A stretch of 35,000 nucleotides of DNA, taken from assembly GCA_018402565.1 (NCBI GenBank), contig JAGYIQ010000008.1, positions 1 through 35,000 of the forward strand. The letters run 5' to 3'. This DNA is from Pirellulaceae bacterium. GTDB taxonomy: Bacteria; Planctomycetota; Planctomycetia; Pirellulales; Pirellulaceae. The translations under genes were made by a program, and so were the position numbers. The notes under the pieces are model-generated. The model ran no database searches and was not told the origin of the DNA. It was given only the letters and a program-made list of their open reading frames with translations. Of the stretch, positions 25,379 to 33,600 are shown piece after piece (positions within the stretch are counted from its first letter, which is position 1; each line of letters starts with the position of its first letter).

Positions 25379-26524
25379 ATGCACATAAGTCTTCCAAAAA
25401 ATCAGCGTTTCCGGTATTTGCGTATTTCATTAATATCGTTCATGTGCATATCGGTATTTATTGCACTTTCCACATACGGCGCATTCTTGGCGTGGCGTCA
25501 AGCAAGAGTTGTCCGGATGTTGCGATTGCAAGGATGCGAGGTAGCGTTTCATGAGGTTGGTCAATTCGACTTCCTCCGTCGTGTTTCGGTCCTTCTCCTA
25601 GGCGACGATGGTGGAAATTTTGTCAGTGAAGTAACGATTACCAGTCTCTGCGGTCATGTTTCTAATGAGGAGGACGCGAGACTTCTTTCGGCGATTCAAG
25701 GCATCGATTCAATTGATTCCGTTCTAGTTCTTAACCGTGGTAGAATTGCATTTCCGAGCGGGCTGAGATTCAAAAACCTGCGATTTCTTACAATCCATGC
25801 AACCAAAGTTGATTTTTGTGGACACGTCGGTCATTCATGCATTTTTCCGCGACTTGAATATCTTGACCTCCGTTTCACAAAAACAAATGACCGCGAATTG
25901 TCGCTTCTTACGGGCCAAATGCCTGAGCTTCAGACGATAAGTCTCACTGGCTTGAACATCTCTGGTGAGTTTCTAAGTATGGATCGGTTTCGAGAAACTC
26001 TCTCTACGTTGAATGTCGAATATTGTAGTTTGCCGGATGATGCCGTGAGGCATCTGGAGGAATATTCAAATCTAGTGGAGTTGACACTGAATGGCAATCC
26101 ACTGACTGACAACACTGTGGGAGTAATCAACAAACTGCATCGCCTTCAGTCGCTTCGCCTTTCATTTACGAATGTCACGCTCGCTGGTGTTGCTCAGTTG
26201 CGGGATCTTAAACGATTGAACTCGCTTGAGTTTGGAAGCTGGGACGATCTGGGTTTTGTCGATGATTCCGCCTGGAGTCATGTTCAATTGCCATGCTGGC
26301 CGCAACTTCGGAGTCTTTGCCTTTTCCGACATGAATTGAACGCAAAGATTCTCAATCGTTTGGCGACGCTGAGAGACCTGAACGATTTCTTTATCAGTTA
26401 TGAAAAGCTAGACAATTCTGTTCTTCTAGTTTTGGGAGATCGCGATCCTCGTTCAAATTCGATAAAGCTGTCAAGTTCAATTGAAATCACGGCGTTTTTT
26501 GAGCCGTTCAAGAATACCCCGTGA
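25379..26524 (+). CDS. Membrane-anchored leucine-rich-repeat protein (planctomycete type)
   Basis: A 381-residue protein from ATG 25379 (25355 is an alternative). The open frame extends to 25154, but that part overlaps the out-of-frame fragment at 25042-25296. A basic N-terminus (LPKNQRFRYLRISL) leads into one membrane helix (ISFMCISVFIALSTYGAFLAW), a layout common in planctomycete LRR proteins. Then come a region with CEVAFHE and about seven leucine-rich units such as LRFLTIHATKVDF, LEYLDLRFTKTND, LQTISLTGLNISG, LVELTLNGNPLTDN and LQSLRLSFTNVTLAGVAQL. The LRRs would face outside the cytoplasm and bind protein; the ligand is unknown. The gene is clearly AT-richer than its neighbours, suggesting acquisition. 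Confidence 0.8.
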   Translation: MHISLPKNQRFRYLRISLISFMCISVFIALSTYGAFLAWRQARVVRMLRLQGCEVAFHEVGQFDFLRRVSVLLLGDDGGNFVSEVTITSLCGHVSNEEDARLLSAIQGIDSIDSVLVLNRGRIAFPSGLRFKNLRFLTIHATKVDFCGHVGHSCIFPRLEYLDLRFTKTNDRELSLLTGQMPELQTISLTGLNISGEFLSMDRFRETLSTLNVEYCSLPDDAVRHLEEYSNLVELTLNGNPLTDNTVGVINKLHRLQSLRLSFTNVTLAGVAQLRDLKRLNSLEFGSWDDLGFVDDSAWSHVQLPCWPQLRSLCLFRHELNAKILNRLATLRDLNDFFISYEKLDNSVLLVLGDRDPRSNSIKLSSSIEITAFFEPFKNTP

Positions 26525-26584
26525 GTAACCTCGATTCTGAGGATTAGGCCGGGAGCTGCCGCTAGGCGACCGCGGATTGGCATG

Positions 26585-26605
26585 ATCTTTCGCTAACCGA
26601 AAGAT
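26585..26605 (+). terminator. Possible terminator of the LRR gene
   Basis: A perfect 8-bp inverted repeat, ATCTTTCG-CTAAC-CGAAAGAT, lies 60 bases after the LRR stop. The T-run after it is weak (GATTTTAG about 8 bases on), so termination is possible but unproven. Confidence 0.35.
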
Positions 26606-26949
26606 AGGGCGATTTTAGCCCCAACGGTCAGATTGGGCGGCGGCTGGGTGCGGACCGGAGAGTGGGATTTCCCGCAGATTCAGGGAGGCCAGCAGATTTT
26701 TGGTCGCGTGGGACGGGCTGAGGACAGACCGGGCGCCAGGCAGGCGGTTTGGGCCGCTGATGAAAGGACGTTTTTATTGGCCGCAAGACGTGCGATCTGG
26801 AGGAAAGTTCTTGGTTCTTGGTGAGGTTTAAGTCTTAGATTGAAGTAAGTCCAATTTCGGGACTCAGAATCCGCAGTCTATCCAGCCCTCCTCCTAGCAT
26901 GCAAGGTCGACTCGCCACGAGTTGCCCGTCTGATCCCAGTCGCCTGCTC

Positions 26950-27035
26950 GGAGGCCCGGAGGGCCGGCACAGCCCCTGCCGGTGGCGTCAGCCACCGGTC
27001 GACGGGGCACCGCGATTAGAAGGCCCGGAGGGCCG
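26950..27035. repeat. GGCCCGGAGGGCC palindromic repeats
   Basis: Two copies of AGGCCCGGAGGGCCGRCACA lie about 65 bases apart, with GGTGGCGTCAGCCACC between them. From memory, this palindrome type is frequent between genes in Rhodopirellula-like genomes. It is probably a REP-like element. Confidence 0.65.
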
Positions 27036-27108
27036 ACACAAGGAACGAACGAGATGAAAAGGTAGAAGTGTTTTTGGCACGAAGATTGCGGGTTGAGCAA
27101 CTCGTGTT

Positions 27109-27560
27109 CAGTCCCAGGAGTGAACCTGTGGCGACCGTTGTGACCAAGGGGCAGAGTGCCTTCTTTTTGATCGTTGTGGGGGAGGCCTTTCTCGCTGCCA
27201 AACTTTCGGTCCCACGGGATGAACCCGCGGGGGCCGTTGTGACCAAGGGGCAACGATCCTTCTTTTTGATTGTTGGGGTTGGCATGTAGCCGATCAGTCA
27301 TCGCCCCATCGGCACGAGGCCGAAGGTGGCGATGTGACCAAGGGGCAACGATCTTTCTTTTTGGTTATTGGGGGGAGGCCTTTCTCGCTGCCAAACTTTC
27401 GGTCCCACGGGTGAACCTGCGGGGGCCGATGTGAACAAGGGGCAACGATCCTTCTTTTTGATGATTGCGGATAGCTGGTAGCCTGTCAGTCATGCCCTCC
27501 ACCGGGACGAGCCCGGATGGTGGGCGATGTGCCCGAGGGCCAACGAGACTTCTTTTTGAC
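27109..27560 (+). repeat. Tandem array of about 97-bp units with conserved core and stem-loop (five units)
   Basis: Core sequences close to GTGACCAAGGGGCAACGATC followed by CTTCTTTTTG begin at about 27140, 27239, 27334, 27431 and 27529, spaced 95-99 bases apart. Two kinds of spacer alternate: one has CTTTCTCGCTGCCAAACTTT and CGGG-ATGAA-CCCG, the other GTAGCC..TCAGTCAT and a CGGS-ACGAG-SCCG hairpin. The true period is therefore about 194 bases. Copies elsewhere in the window lie at 1.6 and 34.9 kb. The units are longer than CRISPR repeats and have no constant short repeat with unique spacers. Confidence 0.9.
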
Positions 27561-27719
27561 TATTTGGGCGAACGGTTTCGATGTCGGCGCAGGATCCGAT
27601 TTAACCTATGGCAGTCTACTGCGGAAACCAGGACCAACGGAACTCTGGATTGTCGCTCGGTAGTAGGCAGATTATGATGCCAGTGGCGATAAACACCCAC
27701 CACCGATAGTTCGCCTGGG

Positions 27720-28088
27720 ATGGTGTTTGGATTGCGGCAACTATCCCGTTTTGTGAATCACAATCTTGAACACATGCGTAAGATAGACAATCAAAAGCAG
27801 TTCGACAATGAGAAATCTCGCTCAGGTGTCGAGCGTGATGATGGCGATTCCGGTGACAGCGCAGGTAGTGACCTAACGGTAATGCTGGCGCGTGCGTTCC
27901 TGTTACTGGTTGGCTCGTCAATGCTGTTCGGCGGTGTCGCTTTGGTATGGTTTCCCCCAGCAACCTACTTAGAGTGGCTCGGTGTCGGTCTCATTCTGAT
28001 CGCTCCCTATTTTATCTGGGGTTCCCTCTTTGCAGACCGACAATTTGTCAAACAATGCTCGATTGAAATCTTGGACCGGCTGTTCTGA
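27720..28088 (+). CDS. Small two-helix membrane protein, unknown function
   Basis: Up to 122 residues; an internal ATG at 27774 (MRKIDNQKQFDNEK) would give 104 and may be the true start. A polar, acidic N-terminus (VERDDGDSGDSAGSD) is followed by two membrane helices, LTVMLARAFLLLVGSSMLFGGVALVW and YLEWLGVGLILIAPYFIWGSLF, and a short charged C-terminal tail. No catalytic motif or known family is recognised. No Shine-Dalgarno is evident for either start. It is AT-richer than the flanking genes and sits between the tandem repeat array and the duplicated leader of the 28403 gene, so it belongs to the accessory region. The hydrophobic pattern supports a real gene; confidence is moderate. Confidence 0.6.
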   Translation: MVFGLRQLSRFVNHNLEHMRKIDNQKQFDNEKSRSGVERDDGDSGDSAGSDLTVMLARAFLLLVGSSMLFGGVALVWFPPATYLEWLGVGLILIAPYFIWGSLFADRQFVKQCSIEILDRLF

Positions 28089-28402
28089 AGGCCGCCAGGA
28101 ACCACCTGGCTGCCAGCGATCCGTCGGGTGGGACGCAGTCCCCTGCGGGTTGTTTTGCCACCAAGCGCAGGCAGGCCGCTGGTTCGCAACCAGAATCGTC
28201 TGGCGGAAGTCCCAGCGGTCGGAGGCGTCAGCCAAGTTGGGAAAAAGTTTTGAGATTCTGTCGGCCAAGCAACAGGTCGTTGGGCGTCCGAATGACTATA
28301 ATGGCAGGGTCGCTCGGTCGCCCGCAGTGGGACTAGCGAGCGAAAGCTGGGCAGCACCCTTCAGGAAGCTCAGCCTACTAGCAGCTACGCGAGTCGATTC
28401 GA
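28089..28402. other. Leader region of the 28403 gene with inverted-repeat debris
   Basis: The first half contains palindrome-rich repeat sequence (for example GCCAGG/CCTGGC around 28091-28113). From about 28233 it matches copy A. No gene is seen. Confidence 0.5.
28297..28374 (+). promoter_or_regulatory. Conserved TATAAT box and leader hairpin, copy B
   Basis: TATAAT at 28297-28302 lies 101 bases before the ATG at 28403. A stem GCTGGGC/GCTCAGC (28346-28352 with 28368-28374) is conserved in copy A while the loop differs, suggesting that structure rather than sequence is kept. No clear -35 is seen. Confidence 0.5.
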
Positions 28403-30577
28403 ATGCCTACAATCTGTCCGATCCGGCGGAATCCCAACAGCAGTAACCGCAGCCAGCGGCGAAAGTACCTGCTGGCCGTGGGCTGGGTGCAGCTTTGCCT
28501 GTGGAGCCTCCTCGGTTCAACCCCGGTCGGGCTCGGAGTCTCCTGGAGCAAGACCCCAACGGCCAACGCAACGCGACAGGATGATCCGAACAAGACGGAC
28601 GCGCTGCCGCCGATCCCCGGCATCAGCATCGCTCAGGCCGTAGAGATCCTCGAGAAGGTAGGGGCCGCCAACGAAGGGTTGATCCAGTTGGCCTACGAGG
28701 AGGGCGTCCTCCGCACCAATATCCCGGCCGACTACCAAACCGCCAATAACATCCGCAATCAGATCGGCCAGGCGATCCGCAACTACGGTGGCCACTCGTC
28801 CGTCTCCGGCAATAATCAATACGAGTGCCATCTGATGTCACCCGAACTCAACGGCGTGATCCAACGCAAGGATCAGGCCGAGATGTGGCTGCATGAGACC
28901 AAAGGGCAGAAACGTCGGATCGAGATCAGCGATGGCACGGCCGGACTGCGGATCGCCCTGTCGAACAACGAGGACTACTTCTTGTTGTTTCACGACCGAC
29001 GCGAACTGGGGTTGCTGGTCCAAGAATCCGATGGCGATTTCCTGTTCAACGGCCACTTCAAGGACTTCAACGATTTCTGCCTGCGGAATACCGACTACTG
29101 CCAACAACGCCTCTTTCCCTTGCTCCGGCGGTTCGGGGTCAAGTTCCCAGACACCGCTTACGCCAGCAACGTCAAGGACTTGATGCTGGAGCTGATCGCC
29201 GATGACGGTCAAGACGCCCAGCGGTTGGTGGCCGAGGTTGCGACGTTGGTGAATGCAGCCGAGTTCCAACAACGCCAAGCCGGATTCAAACGTGTCATGG
29301 CCGGTTTTGCCCAGCGACGCTTGGCCATCGTGCAACTGATCCTTGATCAAGAACAAACCGCCGAATTGCGTCATCACCTGTTGGAGGGGCTGGGCGAACA
29401 GGACAAACCCCTGCAGCAAATCCTCAAAAACATCGTTATGCCGCAAGATCTGCTCAGTAACGTCCCCTTTCTGGTCTGGACACTGCAAACCGTCGAGAGC
29501 CCGCTCGCGGCCAGCGACACCCGCGAGGAGCTCGTCGAGCCAGCGACCGATCAAGCGGCGGCTGCCGGCGCCGAGCAAGCTGCAGAGCAGGTCGAGCAAA
29601 ACGCGGCCCAACAAAACGCGGCCCAACAAAACGCCGCTCAAGAAAACGCGGCTGAGCAACCGTTGCAGCAACCCACCGCGGAGGTGACCGCTGCGGCAGC
29701 CAGTCCCCCAGATCCACGTTTAGTCGAGCGTTTGCGTCAACGTTTGGCCGAGCTGACCCAACAACCGGCGGACTTGTCACTGGAGCAGTGGCATGCACTG
29801 GCATTCGGCCGCGGCGATGAGCAGGCGATTGTGGCGACAGCGCTCCAAGTCCCGCCCGCCTTCTTCGAGACGCGGGACGGCTGGAACGCGATCGAGGGAA
29901 AACTGGCGGCCTTGTTGCAGTTGGCATCCACCGAGCAGACACTGCGTTGGGATCGCGAGCAGTGGCGGGCGGCCTTCCAATTCCGCACCCCACGCCAGCA
30001 CTTCGATGAGGCCCGCGCGTTTATCCAAGAACGCTCGCTACCCAGCCAGTGGTTGGTGGAGCCGACCGATTATCGCTTGGATGAAGAGGTGCAAGCATTG
30101 GTCCTGTTCGAGCGACTGCGGCCCGAATTCAAAGAGCGACCGGCCAATCCCAACCATGCGTACTACCGGCAGCAGCAAGCTCAGGCCCCCAGCAACGCTT
30201 GCCGAATCGATGGAGAAGCGGTCCTGCTGTCGTTGGACCTGGGGGAGTCTCCTGTGCGAATCGACCAGGCGCCGTGTCGGTTGATGCTAGCAGAGCACGG
30301 AAATCAGAAACGAGTGATTCAGTTGGTGGATCGGCCCGAGGGCGACTTTTCGGTCACACTGCGGAGTGAAGAATTGGGCCTGTACTTGCGGCTACAAGTC
30401 AAGAGCAGCGGTGCGACGAACTTGAGGCAGTTCCAAGGCGCAACGACCTTGAATGTTTCGGCGGAGTCGTATGCGGAGTTTCAGGCCCAGAACCCGGAGT
30501 GGGAGGCCCAGGTCTTGCAGCCGTTGTTGCGGTTGTTGGGTGGGCAAGTCCGAGCAGCCGCCGCCGAATTGCCCTAG
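28403..30577 (+). CDS. Secreted protein of unknown function (parent of the duplicated 5' segment)
   Basis: A 724-residue protein with a basic N-terminus and a hydrophobic signal-like segment (YLLAVGWVQLCLWSLLGSTPVGLGV, ~23-47), so it is probably exported. The next part contains DALPPIPGISIAQAVEILEKVGAANEGLIQLAYEEG, which is shared with the fragment at 24749. A region with IRNQIGQAIRNYGG and FDFLFNG-type strands follows. Ala/Gln/Asn tandem repeats lie at ~398-417 (QNAAQQNAAQQNAAQENAAEQ; 15-bp units at 29597-29656). The C-terminal third has LRSEELGLYLRLQVKSS and ends in RLLGGQVRAAAAELP. No known domain is recognised. The ATG at 28403 is conserved in position with copy A. Its strand and closeness to the 30670 gene suggest possible cotranscription. 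Confidence 0.8.
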   Translation: MPTICPIRRNPNSSNRSQRRKYLLAVGWVQLCLWSLLGSTPVGLGVSWSKTPTANATRQDDPNKTDALPPIPGISIAQAVEILEKVGAANEGLIQLAYEEGVLRTNIPADYQTANNIRNQIGQAIRNYGGHSSVSGNNQYECHLMSPELNGVIQRKDQAEMWLHETKGQKRRIEISDGTAGLRIALSNNEDYFLLFHDRRELGLLVQESDGDFLFNGHFKDFNDFCLRNTDYCQQRLFPLLRRFGVKFPDTAYASNVKDLMLELIADDGQDAQRLVAEVATLVNAAEFQQRQAGFKRVMAGFAQRRLAIVQLILDQEQTAELRHHLLEGLGEQDKPLQQILKNIVMPQDLLSNVPFLVWTLQTVESPLAASDTREELVEPATDQAAAAGAEQAAEQVEQNAAQQNAAQQNAAQENAAEQPLQQPTAEVTAAAASPPDPRLVERLRQRLAELTQQPADLSLEQWHALAFGRGDEQAIVATALQVPPAFFETRDGWNAIEGKLAALLQLASTEQTLRWDREQWRAAFQFRTPRQHFDEARAFIQERSLPSQWLVEPTDYRLDEEVQALVLFERLRPEFKERPANPNHAYYRQQQAQAPSNACRIDGEAVLLSLDLGESPVRIDQAPCRLMLAEHGNQKRVIQLVDRPEGDFSVTLRSEELGLYLRLQVKSSGATNLRQFQGATTLNVSAESYAEFQAQNPEWEAQVLQPLLRLLGGQVRAAAAELP
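29597..29656 (+). repeat. 15-bp in-frame tandem repeat in the 28403 gene
   Basis: CAAAACGCGGCCCAA occurs in four consecutive 15-bp units (29597, 29612, 29627, 29642), the first two identical and the others slightly diverged, encoding QNAAQ repeats. Confidence 0.9.
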
Positions 30578-30588
30578 TCGTTTTTTTT
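30542..30588 (+). terminator. Weak possible terminator at the end of the 28403 gene
   Basis: GGGCAA (30542-30547) can pair with TTGCCC (30569-30574), and eight T residues follow at 30581-30588. The 21-base loop and 6-base gap make it weak, and it overlaps the stop codon. Confidence 0.3.
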
Positions 30589-30669
30589 AACATTTGGTAA
30601 CACCGCTGGCAGTCGGGCCCTTCCGGGTCCTGGTTTTCCCGTCGACTGCCCCTTGCGAGTGCAACTGCT

Positions 30670-33600
30670 GTGCGTGCCAAGCTTGAGAACTCCTCCGCGG
30701 CGGCCCCGTGCCTGACGACCCCGTGCCCGACGACAGTTCCAGTCCGCGGCCAATCCTGTTTCGGACGTTGGGCCTGGCTGATGGCGGTGGCGATCGTCGG
30801 CGTCAGCGACGCGACCACAAGTACACTGGCCCAAGTCACACTGGCCCAAGTCCCCACCGACAGCAATCCAACACTACCGCGGTCCGCGGTTCCAACGACC
30901 TCGACTTCCTCTGCGTTCCAATCATCGCCAGCTAAGTCGTCGCCCTCGATAGGGTCATCGTCCACGGGCGGAACAAAGCCCAGTTCTCGACCGTCGATCG
31001 AGGAGATCTTGGGGATCGATTCAGGCGGCGAAACTTCGCTTCCTCCGCTGCCGCCGCCACTTTCTGCGGTCGATTTGTCGGCCACCGCTGCTCGGCCCAG
31101 TAGCGGGCCCACGACTCGGGATGCGGCTCGGGATGCAACGTCCACGCGCTCGGCAGACTCGCGTGGAACCGCAGTGGGCTCCGACCTGGACGCGTTCCTA
31201 TCGGACTCCTTGGCGGATTTGTTGCGCGGGGGCTCCAGCGCTCGACCGCGTGCCCAATCGACTGGCAACTCAACACCGTCGGCTGCGAGTGACCGTCCCG
31301 CAGCATCATCGCGGACAACGTTTTCCGCCGATTCGAACCAGGCCCCTGCCCTGCCCCGACCGGCCTCGGATCCCGGCCGCCCTGCATCAGGGAATCCGCT
31401 GCGTTCGGCTTACGTTCAACCACCAGCAGCGGCCGTGCCGGCGGCTCCAGGGAATCGTTCCGGCGAGGCGCCTCGGCTTCCGCCGCGCGGCTTAGTCCAG
31501 GATGCGACGGCTCGACCGGTGCCTGTCCCCGGCGCGAACCCCGAGCGGACTCCCAGGACCGCATCCGATTCGCCGCTCGCGCTCCGCTCGACTGCAAGTC
31601 GGAGCGGTGAGGGGTTGTTGTCGGAGGTCGGCAGTTTTGGACTGTTGTCCCACACCAGCGAAGAGATGATCGACCTGCCGCCGCCGTATGCCACGCAGGC
31701 TTCTGGAGGGGCGGCTTCTGGAGGGGCGGCACCGCTGCCGTTGGACGCGCGCCGGCGGCAATCCCCGGAGATTCGTCGACCGGATCGCCCGCTCTCCGAG
31801 GTGATCACCTCGCCGAATCTGCCGCTGCAAGCCGGGTTTGATCTGGACGATTTTGACTCGGTCGAGACCACTCCCGGTGTGCAGAACCAGCTCAGTCCCG
31901 ACGACTTTCAAGCCTTGGTGCAACGCCATACCCAGAACCGCTCCGCTCAGAACCGCTCCGCTCACGATACGACAGCTCAAGCTACGCCAGCTCAAGATCG
32001 CGGCATGCCGGATCGACCGGAAGATTTGCCTAGGGAAAACGTGCCTAGGGAAAACGGGCCTAGGGAAAACGTGCCTAGGGAAAACGTTGGTGGCACCCAT
32101 GAAGGATCGCGAGCAGAGCCGCCAACAGAACAGATGAGTCGCACCGATTTGCGGAGCCCCGCCGTGGCAGCGAGCGGGACCACTGCCCCTGCAGTACCCT
32201 CAGCGCCCCAGGTCGCAACTCCTGGATCGCCTGGCTCCATTGCCCTCACTTCTGGGGCCGCAACCGCAGCGAGCGAGGAACCGCGCGAGCCTCGGCGGCG
32301 TTTGTTGACTGCGGCGCGGGAGCCGCAGCCCATCGAGACGGTCCGACCGGTGAATTATCGCTTGTTCGACTTTGTCGAGCTGCGGCGGCAAGCCGTTAAC
32401 GCTGGCCTGGGGCCGGAAGTTGCCACGACTTCGGAGCGACTCTCCGCCGTGGAGTATCACCTGTGGCGGAGCGATTATCTGCCGGCGGCCCAGCTGCTGG
32501 ATGCCATGGCGGTCGATTCGCTGAGCGGGCAGGACCGTTGGGAGGCCGCTTGGCTGAACTTGCAATTGGCCCTTGGACAACAGGACGCCCGTCGGTTGGC
32601 ACGGGTGAGTCAAGAAATGCAGGAACTGTGGCCCGACGCCACGACCGCCGTTTCGACAACGGGGTTGGAGACGATTTATCGACATTACTTGGCGGCTCAA
32701 ACCGCGATGCTGCAGGCCGAGCCGGACTATGTCACGGCGGTGGAATCGCTGCAGATGACCCTGGGGTCGATTGCGGAAAACATGTCCCAAGGGTCGGCTT
32801 GGGCCCGTCAACGGATGGGCTGGATCTTGGTGCAGGCCCAATTGGACATGGCCCGTTGTATTGGCTTGGGGCCCTACCAAGCTGCAGCAGCTTCCTCCAA
32901 CCAGTGGTTTCAGCAGGCCAATCGAAGTGTTGAACAGTTGATCCAAACGCAGCAAGCACACGAGTTGTTGCGGGTTGTGGTGGTCCGACGTCAGTTGGAG
33001 GTCTACGCCGAGTTAGGACGATTCCGCGAGATGCCGCCGCTGTTGAACTATTTGCAAACGAGCGAATTCCAGCTGCAGCGATTGGAGCTGAGTGAGGAGC
33101 GGCAATGGCTCCGCGACACGACCTCGGCCGCAGTCCTGCGAGCGGGGTTACTGGCCTACAACTACCAACAGTTGGCCTGGGCATCGACCTGGGTGGAGCA
33201 AGTGCTGCCTCGGTTGGAGCAACGCGATGCCACGCGGCCTTTAGTGGCGCAGCAACGGAACTTGGCCATGGCCTACTGGTTGCAGGGCGCCCTGCAGTTG
33301 CAGGCGGGCCAACGCTCGGCGGCGATGGCTGCCTTTGACCGGTCGCTCGCCCTTTGTCCGGAGTCGACTCCGTGGACGGGTGCTGCCGAGTTGGAACAAG
33401 GCGAACGCTTGGCGATCATGGCGGTGGCGTATTGGGAGCACGATCGGTCGCGGGCCTTGGCCGTGGGCCAACGGGCAGTTGCGATGGTGGAGAATGCGGT
33501 GGCTGCCGGGCTGGCCCGCCCCGAGCGATTGGAGATTCCGACCGCTAATCTGTACGAGATGACCCAAGTGGTGGCTGCGTCGGGCGAAACGCCACGGGCC

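Larger units (their letters stand above)
26525..27773. other. Long noncoding stretch with hairpin, GGCCCGGAGGGCC repeats and a 97-bp tandem array
   Basis: After the LRR gene come a hairpin (26585-26605), a stretch up to about 26900 in which I see nothing definite, two GGCCCGGAGGGCC palindromes with a GGTGGCGTCAGCCACC palindrome between them (26950-27035), and the tandem array at 27109-27560. Minus-strand open frames through the array repeat QKEG..PLGH motifs and are explained by the repeat itself. The last ~150 bases are AT-richer and precede the small membrane protein gene. Confidence 0.6.

Noticed and set aside
26633..26824. 63-codon plus-strand frame after the LRR gene
   Set aside because: It is short, has no Shine-Dalgarno and shows no recognisable pattern, so it was not called.
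26894..27301. 135-codon minus-strand frame repeating QKEG..PLGH
   Set aside because: It is a direct translation of the tandem intergenic repeat and changes with each unit. The same pattern appears in the frame at 1522-1830.
27109..27560. CRISPR array
   Set aside because: Units are ~97 bp with two alternating, related spacers rather than short constant repeats with unique spacers, and no cas gene is present.
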